From: Chamaea fasciata
Taxonomy: Eukaryota > Chordata > Aves > Passeriformes > Sylviidae
Direction: 5' to 3'
Assembly (NCBI GenBank): GCA_029207755.1
Contig: JARCOQ010000001.1
Coordinates: 94,301,140 to 94,365,139 of the forward strand
DNA length: 64,000 nucleotides
Both the position numbers and the translations under genes were made by a program. Numbering within the stretch: the stretch's first letter is position 1; each line of letters starts with the position of its first letter. Positions 12,402 to 25,369 of the stretch are shown one piece after another. Below the pieces are notes generated by a model. The model was not told where the DNA came from, made no database searches, and saw only the letters and a program-made list of their open reading frames with translations.

Positions 12402-15400
12402 GTAAACAGAAAAATACTATTAACTAGAAGTTTGGGGGTTTTAATGTCAATTAAAGGTTCTTGTCCATGTGCATTGCATAAACCTGCAGCTGGTAAACTA
12501 CAGTGGTCAAAGAGCATAACACAAGTAAAATGCTTATTTGAAAGCTGTTGTTTGACAGCCTTCCCTTCCCCTGCCTACTATTCCTCTGCCCCACAGGCAA
12601 GGTTGTTTTTGTTAACCAGGTGGTGTCACTGTGTAGTGGCTCTGTTCTGCCTGCTGGTCACTTGAGAGTTTAGAAAAACCAACCAGCAAAAACGGCTTCA
12701 GCTACTGGAGAAACTTACTGGGTAACATAGGTCATTTTTGTGTGTTAAATATCTCTCAATTTATTGTTATTTGGTGGCTATTTAGGTCAAAATTGTGGGC
12801 ATAAATTTTTTGCATTCCTTCTGTATCAGTTTTGATCACAACTTTTTCTCACAAAAATTGAAATAAAATATTTTAAGCCTTGTATAAATCAGGAGGAAAT
12901 TGTGCCTTGAAAATAAGTTACTAATTAAACATGCTTCTCCTAATTGATCACCCTGCCAGTTGCACTGGCTTTCTTTTCATGTCTTTTTATTATTGAGCTC
13001 TCTGCAGTATTTTCTTGGGACAAAGTTCAAACCACCTGCTTCTGACTCAGGTTTTTCCTATGGTTTGGAAACTGAATTCTCTTCAGAGAAGACCCTTTTG
13101 GTAGTCTGCCAGCTGTATTGCCATGATTTGGAATCATTTTCTTACTTGCAACCAGATCATTATCTTTCTTTCATCTTCTTCCCAGTCTCTCCACACTAGG
13201 TTTAAAGGCAACAAGAGCAAATGCCTTATCTTTTAAACTTTTTTAAAAAATTGGTATTTTTCAGTCGTGTTTATTCTCAGTAGTATTCAAGAAGAACTGT
13301 GACATGCTGACTGCTTGAATAAAGGTCGTTCTTAACAAGTCAATAGAGTAAATATTCTGGATTGATTTCATTGTTTTAATTGTTGTAACGTGTCCTTTTA
13401 ACTATGGATAAATGGAGAGACTGTCCTGGGTGTTCTTCCCACCTCTCTTCCTAGACTTTTGCTTCTGCTGCAACAAAAAAACACTTCAAAGATAGAAAGC
13501 TTGTTCAACAGTGGGATTTCAAATGGATGTTTACAAAGTCTTTGTCACTGACGCAGTAAGAAAGGGCAGAAGTCAGCCTTGTCTGGAAGTTGCTCTATTG
13601 ACCATGATGTGCTGTGTGCAGTGCTATACCTTAGCACATTACATTAGCCATTACATTAGTGGGGTAGTAAGGAAAGAAAACTAGTAAACCCTTAGCATCT
13701 CAGCCCATTTTTGTCCTACTCAAACAAGGGAGAAAATAATGTATTTTGCAAACGCCAGTGATCTGTTCTGTATAAATATGGTTGTCTTATTCAAAGGTAT
13801 TTTGAATTATGGATCCAAATTTTCACATGAAAATACCAATATCTTAATGTGGTTTTTTTGCAAAACTCACTTGTTTCTACTTTAATAGCTTTTCTACTAA
13901 TAATCAACCTCCAGGTAAAAGGCAGCAATTGAATGTTGAGCAAAGCTCAGCATCTATTAGGAAAATACAAACCATTTAAGTCTGATCCGTTGGTCTGCTT
14001 TTGCTGCTTAACAGATAAGTTTAGGTTTTTGTAAAGGGCATGTAACTACTGATAAATCTTCAGTAATAATCAGAGGAGCAGCTATGACTTGTACATTCTC
14101 TCAGAATTTTAAAGGAAAATTGTTTGCCCTGATACTTAAAACCAAATGACTAGAAGCTGACTATTGCTAGAACTGTTTTGGGGTGTTTTTTGATGGTGTT
14201 ATGTGGATTTTGTGGATTGTTTTGTTAGGATATTTTTTGCCTTGGTTTATATCAACAGTTTTTTACAACACAGATACACTTAGAACAATCCCCAAAGTTC
14301 TTAAAGCAAGACTATTTTGCTAATTTATTTTCAATTGCTCTAAGGAATGGACTTCTCATTTCCACTCTAGCATACAAAGGTTTTAAAGCATAGAGGTTTG
14401 ATTGTAGGCAGTATACTAAAGATACTTACCTGCTTACAGTTCAAGAAAGATGACAGGTTCCCTTGTTAAACTGGCTTCGCAATTTTAGCTCTCTTTTGGA
14501 AGAATATCAACTTCTTTGTGCAAATGAGTAAAAAGAGAAGTGTCTTTCTTAAATTGTTCCTCATAGTCATGGTCAGCTGTACTCAGCTGCTCAGCAAGGG
14601 GCTCCTAGAGGAAATTCTTGCAAGTAGCACCTTGCATTCTGTGTTTTGATTACTGTCTAGTAACAAGGTGTGTGCAAATGAGAAATACGTTTGAAGGTGC
14701 TTCATGAGTTCCCTTTTTTATTCTGCTTAAATATCTACATCTATCTTAAATATCTATAACCAAAGTATATGAAAATGCTGCTGACAGGAAGGGAGAAAAT
14801 CTGATTTTTCATTCAATTATGCCTGGGTAGTAAAAAGAGAATGCTTTTTGCATAGGCCATTTTTTGTTCCATGTAGTTCCACTATAACTGTGGCCAATGT
14901 AAACTTGAACAAGTAGTGCTTAACTATAAGGTCACAGCTGAATAAGCCTTGGACCTTTGGTCTGGAACTGCAAAACAGCCATTGAATCTGTAGGAGGATT
15001 TTAGTCAACACTCTTTTAGGAAAGCTCTACAACTCTACTCCTTCCATGTTGCTGGAACCTTACGGAAAGTTTGACAAGCTGTGGAATTCCTGCAAGAGAA
15101 GTCTAATGGCATAAATTTTCTTCTAGAATGTAATGGTGCTTGTCTGAAGCTAGATAGATAGTGTAGAATCTTATTTGTTGATATTTGAATTTCATATCCA
15201 TCTTATTCATAATAATGAAAGGTCCTTTTACTGGTGAAAGTTTTCTTTCTCTTTCACTGATGGAGAAGACCTCAAGTGCTGAGTCTAAGCCAGAAGATCT
15301 GATCTGAGGAGGTTTAGAGAGGTAGAGAGGAAATTTATGTGCTTATCCCTGAATTGTTTTGTGGTTTTTAGCTTACCGGTCTTTCTAGAGACCATCACAG

Positions 15401-16007
15401 CTGAGTGAAGCATTCTGTGCACTTCTAGTAGAAGCTGCAGTGGCGTTGCCCTGTGAAAGGAGCAGCCAAGGCATTTAGACACTTGGTTTTTCAGAACAAA
15501 TCCCCTTTTTCTTCGTCCATATTTGTGATGTGTTGCTAAATAACTACATTTAAGATGCAAAATTATTAAACTAACCATCCATTTATCTTTTTTCTGTGTA
15601 TTAGGAAAAAGGCAATTTTTAACATTAGAATTGGAGGCTTTTTAAATGTTTTTGGGAAAACCCTGAAGTTTTTGGATGATAAGGAAATACGCTTACTGAA
15701 ACTATAAAGGTTCTCTTTAAGTAATCCAAAGCATCTTCCTTCTTTGCATTTCAGATTGCTGTCTAAATTATGTGTATTTGGACAGGTAGTTACTCTAATT
15801 ATATTTGTACAATGTGCATGTATGATTTTGTTTTTCCTGGACTAAACCAAGATACTGTTTTATCTTACTGAAGGAAAGACTTAAATCCAAATTTAAAAAA
15901 GAAAGGTAAATGTTCTAAGCACATGTTCTTACTCTGTGTAGTGTTCCTATTTGTCTACTTCTATTCTAGTACTAGAAATCTGAACTGCATAATTGTATCT
16001 TTACCAG
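12402..16007 (+). other. ATP9B: ATP9B intron (3.6 kb)
   Basis: Donor GTAAAC, acceptor TTACCAG. The first 264 bases continue the upstream reading frame to a stop. The rest is AT-rich with no recognised exon, RNA gene or repeat family. Confidence 0.9.
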
Positions 16008-16116
16008 GGATTTGTTTTGACGGTCACAGTGGTGCGGGAAGCTGTTGATGAATTTCGACGTTACAAGAGAGACAAAGAAATGAACTCACAGTTGTATAGC
16101 AAGCTGACAGTACGAG
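16008..16116 (+). CDS. ATP9B: ATP9B coding exon: helix M2 and start of actuator domain
   Basis: The 109-base exon encodes [18 protein letters not shown] followed by [18 protein letters not shown] and leaves one base of a split glycine codon. GFVLTVTVV is the second membrane helix. [17 protein letters not shown] is the conserved cytosolic stalk joining M2 to the actuator domain in P4-ATPases. The acceptor is TTTACCAG. The donor GTTAGC departs from the GTAAGT consensus at +3. The split codon is completed by the GT at 24836, giving R-G-K across the junction. Confidence 0.95.
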
Positions 16117-19100
16117 GTTAGCAACACCATTTGTATAAATCCTTAATGTATTTAATCTTTTTCTTATATAAATATTAGCAGGCTTTCAATTCAAAGAAAT
16201 AACTAGTAGTTTCAAGCTGTAATACTCAGAACGAAACTTGTATTGAACTAAATAAAGCATGTGATTTCCCTTAGACAAATATGATTGTTAGATTTGGCCT
16301 GTTTAGGAATTTTAATAAATATTTGGTTGTTTGTCAAAAAAAGGTGTATGTATATAATTGTATATATTTTTAAAGAATTCTGCTGTTTAGTACCTTACTT
16401 CAAAGTGCAGTTTACCTCTGAAATTGGTGTTGAACAGTAACTCAAAAACATTATCAACTACGTATCAAGCATGTATAAGAAATAAGGGAGCTGTAAATAA
16501 TTAATCGAATTAAAATTCCCTAGAGCTTTTCAAATTCGGTGGATATATTTGTGCCTAAGAAAAGGAAAGTGTATTGTAAGTCAGCTTCAATATCAAAAAT
16601 ATTAATTTGAATTTTTGCACATAATTTGAAAGTAGTTTGAACATGCAATATCAGGAACAGCCAGTTTTCTTTAATGAGAGAAATCAGTTATGACTTTTTC
16701 TGGATTCAACACCTTTATCAGGTTTTCATGAAGACTTGTAAGGAAGTGAAGCACTTCAGATGTGAAGTGACAAATAAATTTGGTAAGATATTGTGAATTT
16801 TAAACATGGGCATAAGAGAGAATTATGCATTGCTGTTCAGTTTTATGTGCTTAGCACGTTCTACTGTTAGATTCAGAGCAGAGTGCCACGTAGATAGATG
16901 CCCAAAAATAATGAATAAGCTATTATTAAATCTAATGAATAGCCTTACAGTACGACCTTGCTATTACCATCGAAAGGTGTTTTTTTTTTTTTCTTTTCTC
17001 TCTGTTAAGGATATTCTTTGGCATAAAAATAAAAAAAAAAGTGGGAAATTAAGGGAATGTGAGGTTGCACCTCAGGCAGTTAGAGTATATGGCAAACATT
17101 GTGCCAAATATAAATTCTTTTTACTTGTTTCCAACACACATTTCAGTGCACGTTTTAGTGAACACTTTCTAAAAGTCAGTGGGAAGAGTAACATCACCTG
17201 GTCCTGGAATACTGATTAGAAACTAAACTCTTGGAGTAGCTCTGGATAATATTCTCTCCAGAAGACACAAATGGATGAAAAGCTTCTAATGTAACACAAG
17301 TATGTTCTGTATGTTCCCATTTTTTGGAGTAATTGGAATGTAAACAGTCAACAGTCTCATTAGTGATGGCATATCCTAGCAGCTGAGAGGCATTCATGCT
17401 GCTTCCTTGCAGTATGGACATTTGCATTGTTTTGTGGAGTTTTCATACTGAAGGGAGCAATTGTAGGGAATAGTCTCATGTTCTTCTTTTCCTTGTCAGT
17501 CTGGAATAGTGTTATCAACATTTAGAAGTACAACTGTTGAAATTTGGTGTATGGGAGAATTGGCATAGCTATAATTTGTTTAACACAGGGGTTGCACTGC
17601 TGGCATCCGGATCTTTTTTACAGTCATTAATACAGTCTGTTAGGAAATGGAATCTTAATGGCTTTTGTTTCAAAGTTGTAATTTAAACAGCAAGTTGGCC
17701 TGTTCATTTTTTAGATCTGTTATGGTAGGCCACTGAACACTCACCTTGAAACAGTACAGTCCTACCCTATTCAGCAACAGTGTTAGTAATCTGAAATTCT
17801 TAATTCAGGAAGCATATGTACAGTTTAGAGTTACCTTTGTGGTGTTAATGTCAAGACTGACATTTGCTCTTTTAAGAGTAAAATTTGGTGCCTTTTATGC
17901 TTCTCTTTTTTAAACTTATGTTTAGAGTTGATAGACATTTAAGCAGCATTTAAATAGAAGTTTTGGAATTGCAATTTCCTCTTTCCCTGCTCACAAAATA
18001 TTTTGTGAGAGTATATGTATTTGAAAAACCCTTCATTTTGTGGCTGCTCCTAGAAATAAGGAAATTGTCAATGAAAATTGGATTTTGTCACCTAAGAGAT
18101 TTAAAAGTATTATACAGTAGTGTATAGGTAAAAATCCAGAGGTTTTATCAAGAACTGACGCATAGAGAGCAGGGACTTAATAAAAACAAGCTTTAAAAAT
18201 TCCCCTTTTTTAAAAAAAGGATATCAGGTTTTAACCTACAAGTGTTTGTCTGTTTTGACTTTCACATTTTGGTGTCACTGCCACCACTTATTCATGCTGG
18301 ATTTTTGTTCTGTCTTTGCTTACAATGAACTCTGAATCCCATGTTGACAATTATGTGTGATCATTGAACTAACAATGTTTTGAGTAATGACCAGTTTTGA
18401 GTGAAAACATTACTGCAGTCAGCACTCAAAATTGTACTACATGTTGCCACAAACCCAAACATAAAATCACATAGTGACAAAATTGCACTTTTTTCCTAAT
18501 ATAGGGTTCTTCCATTACAAGGTATTCTGAAATGGAAAGATACAAATTTGATACAAAAAATGAGATTTCTTCCTGTATAATATTAGACCAAATTTTTTAC
18601 ATGTTTCAAAAGGATGTAGGTTTATCTCATTTATCTGCGTAAATTAATAAAGTCAAATGCTATGCTTCCATACACTGTTTTTAAAAATAAATTTCAGTAT
18701 AACTACCTAATATTTAATACTGACAGTATTCTTCAAATGGAAAACTTTGGTTAGGCCTACTATACTAAAGTACAGGCTAGTGATTTGGAGAAAGAAGGCT
18801 TTGTTACTTGTGAATGAACAAACTTGATACTGATTTAATTAAAAGCCTGGAAACTGATACTGCTTTAAAGAGTCACTTTTCAGAGTGGAACTGCACTTTA
18901 TACTGCTCTAGCATCTTTTTTTTTTCCCTAAAGATTTTATGACTTGTGCTAGTTTTACAGTCTTTTATTTGAAATATTTATTTTTTCCATCTCAAAGTTA
19001 GAGAAACCGACATAAAGATGTTAAGCAGGTTGCCCACGCTCAAACTGGACAGTAAGAAAACTTAAAATTAACAAGGTTCAGTGTTCAGGTTTGGTTGATA

Positions 19101-20837
19101 AAAATGAAAATTTAATGAAAATCATTTCTAGTTAGTTGTTTTCCAAATTATGTGTTTACTAAAGGAAAATAAACATATTTGTTGCAATAGAAGTTATTGG
19201 GATCTAAATTGTGATTTATTACTTCCATAAAGATAGTGTGGATAGGCTGAATTGTAAACTGAATTTTTTTTATACAGTGCTGCAGTAGATTAAAATTGGG
19301 AAGTCTGTGACTATCCATCAGGTGTAACTTTCTGTTGGAGTCTTCCTTAGTCTTGGGAAATCCTAAACATGTAAACCATGTGAATGGTGTCTTATGTCTT
19401 GCATGTTGCTAGTGTAAGAACTACCAACTTTTGAAGATAAGGGTGTTCACGCTAGTAACTCTTGAAGACTTAAAATTTCTTTCTAGTAATTCAAAAACTT
19501 GAATAAGTATTTGTTGTAATCAGCTTTTTTTAATAATAAGGAGCTGTTTAGAGCAGGAAATCAAGGGAGAATGAGACATCTCTTTTTAGTGTTATTTATT
19601 TGTACTTGGACAGGTATTGGCCAGATTAACATCCATAGGATACTTTTGATTCATGAGCTATCCAGTGATATGCAATTCCCTATTTGTCATGTAACGTGGA
19701 AAAGCTCAGTCACCCCTTGTTGAATTTGCAGTATGTAACTTTGTCCTTTTCGAATTGGTGAACTGGCTAAACATGAAGTTTGAATTGTTTCTGTTTTTTT
19801 TCAACCCATCATGGCAAGTGATGAAACATGCAAATCTGTAAATGCATTGAAATTTTTAAGTGAGCAAGTCAGTTAAGGCTACCTGTCTCATGTCTGTCAT
19901 GTGATTCTTTTCCCGTTTCCTTGATTATGGTATTGAATATATAACATTGTTCAGTGTGCGAGGAATTCTGCTGTCCTAATCTTATTGAGGTGTTTGCAGT
20001 AAAATCTGCTTTGCTGCATGTGAAAGTCTGCAGATCCTTAACAGGCAGTTTTCAGTCAGCATTCAAGTTTAATTTGGAAGGAAGAATTTCTGTTTCAGAG
20101 CAGTTCATCTGCATATCCTTTTGTAGAGTAGAAAACTGCAATGGGAAAAAATTTAAACCTGGGCATGCAGGTTTGGGAGGTCATCTGTTTTTCTTACCTA
20201 AAGGACCATTATACATTTGACACAGTTTCTTCTCTCATGCACTTAGGTATGACCAGTTAAATGCCTATAAGACTGTTACTCTGAAGCAGAATCACCTCTA
20301 GTTTATAAACAGGCTATTATCAATTTCATTAGCCTGTGAAAAGCCAACTGGATAATAAAATTGCAAAGCAATTTTAACTCTTCTCCTTTTCCATTCTTGA
20401 AGCTGGCAGTTCTGAACCTTTCCTAGTTAGGTTTATGTGTGCAGTGTTACTGAAGTTTCCAAGAAAAAAAAAAGATGAAGAAGGAAACTTACTATAATAG
20501 TCACAACTACTAGTGACAGAGGAGGCCTACATCTGTCACTTTATCTCATAACGTTTAACATGTTACAGAACTCTCACTTTGCAACCTGTAAAGCAAAAGA
20601 AAAATTGAATGTCAGGAGAGATAAGTTTAATGAAATAATTCCATCCAGGATTCACGTGTGAAAGACTTAGATCTTGGCTGTATCCATAAAGGCTATTAAG
20701 GAATGTAACAAAGTTGAAAACATTCATTTAAAACTGTGTGAATTAAGAAAAAATAAATAATCAGTAATTACTATACAAGAGGAAAAAGTATGAAAGCTAA
20801 TATGTTTCTTTTGGAGACCTGGAGTGATTTTAATTGT

Positions 20838-20920
20838 TTTGTTTGTTTTGGGGTTTTTTTGTGTTTTGTTTTTGGTTGGGTTTTTTTTTTTGTGTTTTGG
20901 GGTTTTTTTGGTTCTTTTTA
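20838..20920. repeat. T/G-rich low-complexity tract
   Basis: The tract is almost entirely T and G, with runs such as TTTGGGGTTTTTTT occurring twice. It is simple sequence. The TTTTGGGG words are not arranged as a telomere-like array. Confidence 0.9.
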
Positions 20921-21872
20921 GAATTTCAGCTCTTCAAGAACAGGTTGTCCCTCTGCTTTGAAAAGCCAGTGCTTTAAGAAACCACACTATATCTGAATCT
21001 AGAGGTACAACATTAGGTCTTTATTGTTTGTAACATTTCAGACCTACTATGACTTCATTCCTGGTATTCAGATCATTTGGAACAGACAAGTTCTTAAAAA
21101 ATTATATAAATTTTATGTGATTAGGGAATCAGTACTAACCACAGAAACAGAACTTGAAATTTTAATGTAAGAAAGAATTTAAAATAGAGGAAAAATCAAG
21201 GGGATTGTTATTCCACATTTTTGCAGCATTGAGAAGATTGGAAAAGAAAGAACTTTACCCAAGAGTAGACAGGAAACATAGAACAGAAGCTAGGAGGTTT
21301 TTTTTGTAGAGTTTTACAATTGGTGGTTAAAGACTAACCTCGCTTCACTATGTAAGATGGAGTTTGAAAGAGCAACCTACAGACAGCACTTGCTCTGAAA
21401 GATCAGCATCCTCACCTTGGACTCACTGGAACTTTGAGTGTTCCCCCACTGCCTGCCTGCTCTGTTCTCCCCCAGCTCCCCATTATGTAATGTGTAGTCT
21501 AATTATGCTGACAGTTTGGGCTAATAGATCCCAGGGTGAACTTTCGTATGGTCTATACTGCCATCAGTCAAGAGTTTTGTATTTATGGGTTAGAGACAAA
21601 CACTAAACTAACTCCTCAAACAGTACTTTGGACAGTATTAAAGCTACCATGGGTAGCAACTTACAAAGAATTTGAAAATGCTGTTTTCAGAAGCGTCTGT
21701 TCTTTCAAGAGTGGCAGTCAGGAGATGGAGACACTTTTTAATAAAAAGAAGCATAGTTTATACCCACATTTTGCTTACTTCATTTCCTAGTTTTTTGTAT
21801 GAAGTACTTGTTGGCACACATGAGATATTTATTAGTTTTTCAAATCATTGCAGTTCATTTAAACTGGCTTTG

Positions 21873-21881
21873 TCTCGCGAG
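21873..21881. promoter_or_regulatory. TCTCGCGAG palindromic motif in an intronic CpG-bearing patch
   Basis: TCTCGCGAG (followed by T) matches nine of ten bases of the TCTCGCGAGA motif known from vertebrate promoters. Further CpGs follow within about 120 bases (GGCGAAAG, TTGCGCC, ATGCGCAG) in an intron otherwise poor in CpG. There is no TATA-and-exon arrangement I trust, so a regulatory role is inference. Confidence 0.3.
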
Positions 21882-23948
21882 TATAATGACTTACTACAGA
21901 CACATTTCAGTGTTCCTGTTCTGTGTAATTTTATATATTGCTTTAGGCGAAAGCCTTGCGCCTTGGTGGACTATAAAGTCTGGATGCGCAGCCACTTCTG
22001 ACAGCTTTGGACTTTTTATTGGTAATTACACAGATGGTGAAGTGTGTTTTGCTACGGAGATGTTTTTAGAGAAAAAATAGTTTGCAAAAATAATTTATGC
22101 AGTGAATAACATTCAGTGTTTGTTTGTTTGTTTTTTTTTCTAAATGCATCTTCACTAAGATGTAGTATTGCATTATTTTAATGTCCTCTGAAATGGTATC
22201 TAATGAGTCTCATTTTTGCTAGCCTAAAAGAAAGTGTTATGTTTTGACTTCCCAGAATTTTAAGTCACTTTTTTAATTACTGCCACATTTTACCATTTAG
22301 TATTTATCCTGCCATTCAAATTTATTGTAGAATTGTCCTGTACGTATGTAAGGCCTTTTCCTTATGTGTGAGGATGTACAGGATGATCCAACAAGACATG
22401 TTAGTGTCTAATAAAGAGAGCATTCTGTTCTGTTGTACTAAGCCACCTAGAAAACAGTCAGATAAGGAAACTTTTCAATTCATTAAGTGAAATTCCTGGA
22501 GTTGCTAGATTAAGTACAAACAAAGGTGCAGTGTGGGTTCCTCTTGGTGTACTTGGCACCAAAAATCTTTGCTTTTATATCTGCTCTACATCATGTTGCA
22601 CTTGAACATTTTACCTTCTCTTGGCCTCTCAGGCTTAAGTGTCTTTTGATCTTTACTGTAGGTGCAGTAATGGCTTGACTGTGGAAAATCTTATTGTTTA
22701 AGCTGATAAAATTGCCAGTAGTTGCATTTGGTTAGTCCTTCTGAATAGTTTTGCTCATACATGACTGTATAAGTGGTGTAGAGCTGAGACTTGACATAGC
22801 TTATACTAGAATTTTTGTGGCTGTTACTGCTATAGTCAAGTGATTGACTGCCAAATTGATGAAAATTGTTAGCAGAAGAATGGAAAACAATATAGGAAAT
22901 GCTATCCTTTTGGTACAGCCAAAAGACTTAGAAAGCAAAGTAACATTACAATCTTTCTTCTGGTAATACTATTCACTTCTAGTCAAAACTTTGGAATTTT
23001 TAAGGAGAATTCGTAGTGCAGGTAAGCAGGTGAAATATGTTGATTTTATGTCAGACTGTTCTTTTTAGTGATTGAGCTTTATTTCGTTGCTTAAAATGGA
23101 AAAAAAAAAAGCTTTTGATACATTGACACTAATTTAATTTCCATAGAAATTCTTGTAGAGAATTGCTGATGTTTTTGCTACAGCTTTTTATACCTTCTTC
23201 GGTCTTCTGCTGCTTCCTGTCCCCTCACAAATGTATCTAGTGAAGATAGAGTTTGTCTTGTATTTGAGAGCAGAGGACAGAAAGTGCTTCTGGCAATTGA
23301 AAAATAGAACTAGTGTAAAAGGTCACTATCAGTAGCAAAGTCTGGCTCTCAGAAGTAACTTTGCAGACAGGCCAAATCACAAAAATTGTGAATTTTCCTG
23401 ACATTTCACATTTTAGAAGTGCTATTTTAATGAAAAATGCATTAAATATTAGCTGTATATAACAGGAATACATTTATTATTGATTGAATTAGACATAAAG
23501 GAACTACTGCTTTTGCATGAAATTTTAAAGGGTAAGTACTCAAAATAGTTACTCATAATGTGAATCTTACTGCCTTTTACTAAATGTAAATATAAGGAAT
23601 TTTGGTCTCTCTGTATTGAGAGTTGTAATGAGAAGGTCTCATGATTTTGCATCCTACCCTAGTTCTTTTTTGCTATACTTAGTATAACTGAAATGTGACT
23701 GTGCATTGAAAAATCTGCTACTCATACACAGTATTTTTGATTAAATTTCAAGCTTTTTGCTGCTCATTCTGTGCTTTTGTGTATCTTTTGTTCTAATACA
23801 TTCCACCTGTCATTTAGTACTCTACCGCCTTACCATGCTTACCATGCTTGCCATCTTATACCTGCTGCTTGGAATCGTGGTAGTATTTCTGTTGAGGGAG
23901 GATCATACTTACAGAGGTTATGTTTCAGCTCAGCAGGCTATTCAAATA

Positions 23949-23963
23949 TGTGTGTGTGTGTGT
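23949..23963. repeat. (TG)n microsatellite
   Basis: Seven and a half perfect TG units in an intron. Confidence 0.95.
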
Positions 23964-24835
23964 TTATATCCTCAAGAGGATTTGGGGTTTTGGTTGTTTT
24001 TAACTCAGGGAAGCAACTTTATTTTGGAGTTGTAGACCTGGGACTAGAACTCCTGAATTCTAGTGAGATCAATAATAACATAATTTGGGCAATAGCTTAA
24101 CCTCTCTCTCTCAGTTTTTCAGTCCATCAAATAAGAGTGTTAAAACTTAAAACAGTCCTACAAATATTAATACCCTGCAGAACATATGAAAATTAAATTG
24201 GAAAATGTACTGCGTATATTTTTGAGTGTTCACAGCAGTTACTGAGCTTCAGAGGATGAAAAAATTCTGTTTCAGGTTTTGATATTGTACTTTTTTAGAA
24301 TTAAATCTTTAGTCATCTCTTCAACTTCAGAGAGATGTACTTTTTTCTACTATAACTTCCAACGTTACCAGACAGTGCCAATTACATCAGGAACTTTCGT
24401 GGTCAAGCAAAGTTACCTGTTGGTAACAGGGCTATGAATAACAACTCCTGTGTGCTAGACTGCTCCATGACTATAAACCTAACAATTCTTGTCAGACACA
24501 GAAGTGCTGTCTAGTAGACGTGAAAGATTCCTTTTTCCAATTTTACAACTCTATTACAGATACTATCGATCAGACTTGAGTATCTCCCATACGTATTTTT
24601 TCCTCTAATACTTCTATAATAGCTAACTGGTTATGAAACTGGAAATTTTTAACCACTGGGTTATTTATTCAAACAGATGAAATGTATTTATCAATGTGTT
24701 CAGCAGACATCTATTTTGTATAAATTCTAACGTTTTCACTTAAGAGCAGCATCTATAAATAACACTGGCATTCTGGGATTTATATTCTTGTTATTCTTTA
24801 TTAATGTTGATTACATTTCTTCTTTTTTTTTTAAG

Positions 24836-24894
24836 GTAAAGTGCAAGTTAAGAGTTCAGACATACAAGTTGGAGACCTCATCATAGTGGAAAAG
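24836..24894 (+). CDS. ATP9B: ATP9B coding exon: first strands of the actuator domain
   Basis: The 59-base exon follows a long pyrimidine tract ending TTAAG. GT completes the glycine codon begun in the previous exon, then 19 codons read KVQVKSSDIQVGDLIIVEK. IQVGDLIIVEK is the conserved actuator-domain strand found in P4-ATPases, and KVQVKSSD favours ATP9B. The donor GTTGAT is unusually weak. Reading past it would add ten residues before a TAA at 24925-24927. Skipping the exon would shift the frame, because its length is not a multiple of three. Confidence 0.94.
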
Positions 24895-25257
24895 GTTGAT
24901 ACTTTTAAAATATATTTTAGAGACTAAAGATTATTAACATGCTAATTATCTTCTGAAGAAAAGTGTATCAAGGTACTTATCTGTGAAGTCCTAACTAGCT
25001 ATTATTTTAGTTCAAGTCCTATTTGAGAATCTTCAAGGAAGTCTATTCTAGAATTAATTATATTTTAATTGAATGTATATATTTATATTTTATTAATAAG
25101 TGTACGCTTAAATCAATCTTGTGAAGGGAATACAACTACAGAACTAAATTCCCTGACATGTGCTGTGCTGAATGTTTTGAGATATCTCCTTACTGATACC
25201 TTCCTTCTGATGCCTGAATCACTGTTCCTCTGTCTGAAACTTTCAAGGATAATCTTT

Positions 25258-25369
25258 ATTTATGCATGTGTATATATAAATATATATTTATATTTTAATA
25301 TTTATAATATTTGTATTATTTTAATATAGTTTGTATCTATATATAATTAAATAATAAGAAAGTTTATAT
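25258..25369. repeat. TA-rich low-complexity tract
   Basis: Nearly pure A/T sequence with repeated TATATA and ATATTTATA words. No coding sense. Confidence 0.85.

Larger units (their letters stand above)
16117..24835 (+). other. ATP9B: ATP9B intron (8.7 kb)
   Basis: Mostly AT-rich sequence with no exon expected, because the flanking exons are contiguous in the protein family. It includes a T/G low-complexity tract near 20838-20920, a CpG-containing patch at about 21870-21995, and a (TG)7 microsatellite at 23949. Overlapping open frames of 80-109 codons between 21364 and 22080 match no family I know. I see nothing else. Confidence 0.88.

Noticed and set aside
20838..20920. Telomere-like TTTTGGGG array
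   Set aside because: G and T runs vary in length with no regular unit, and vertebrate telomeres use TTAGGG. It is low-complexity sequence.
21672..22080. Overlapping + strand frames as a nested gene or cassette exon
   Set aside because: The flanking ATP9B exons are contiguous in the protein, no frame resembles a known family, and the splice-like signals at 21950 and 22020 are weak.
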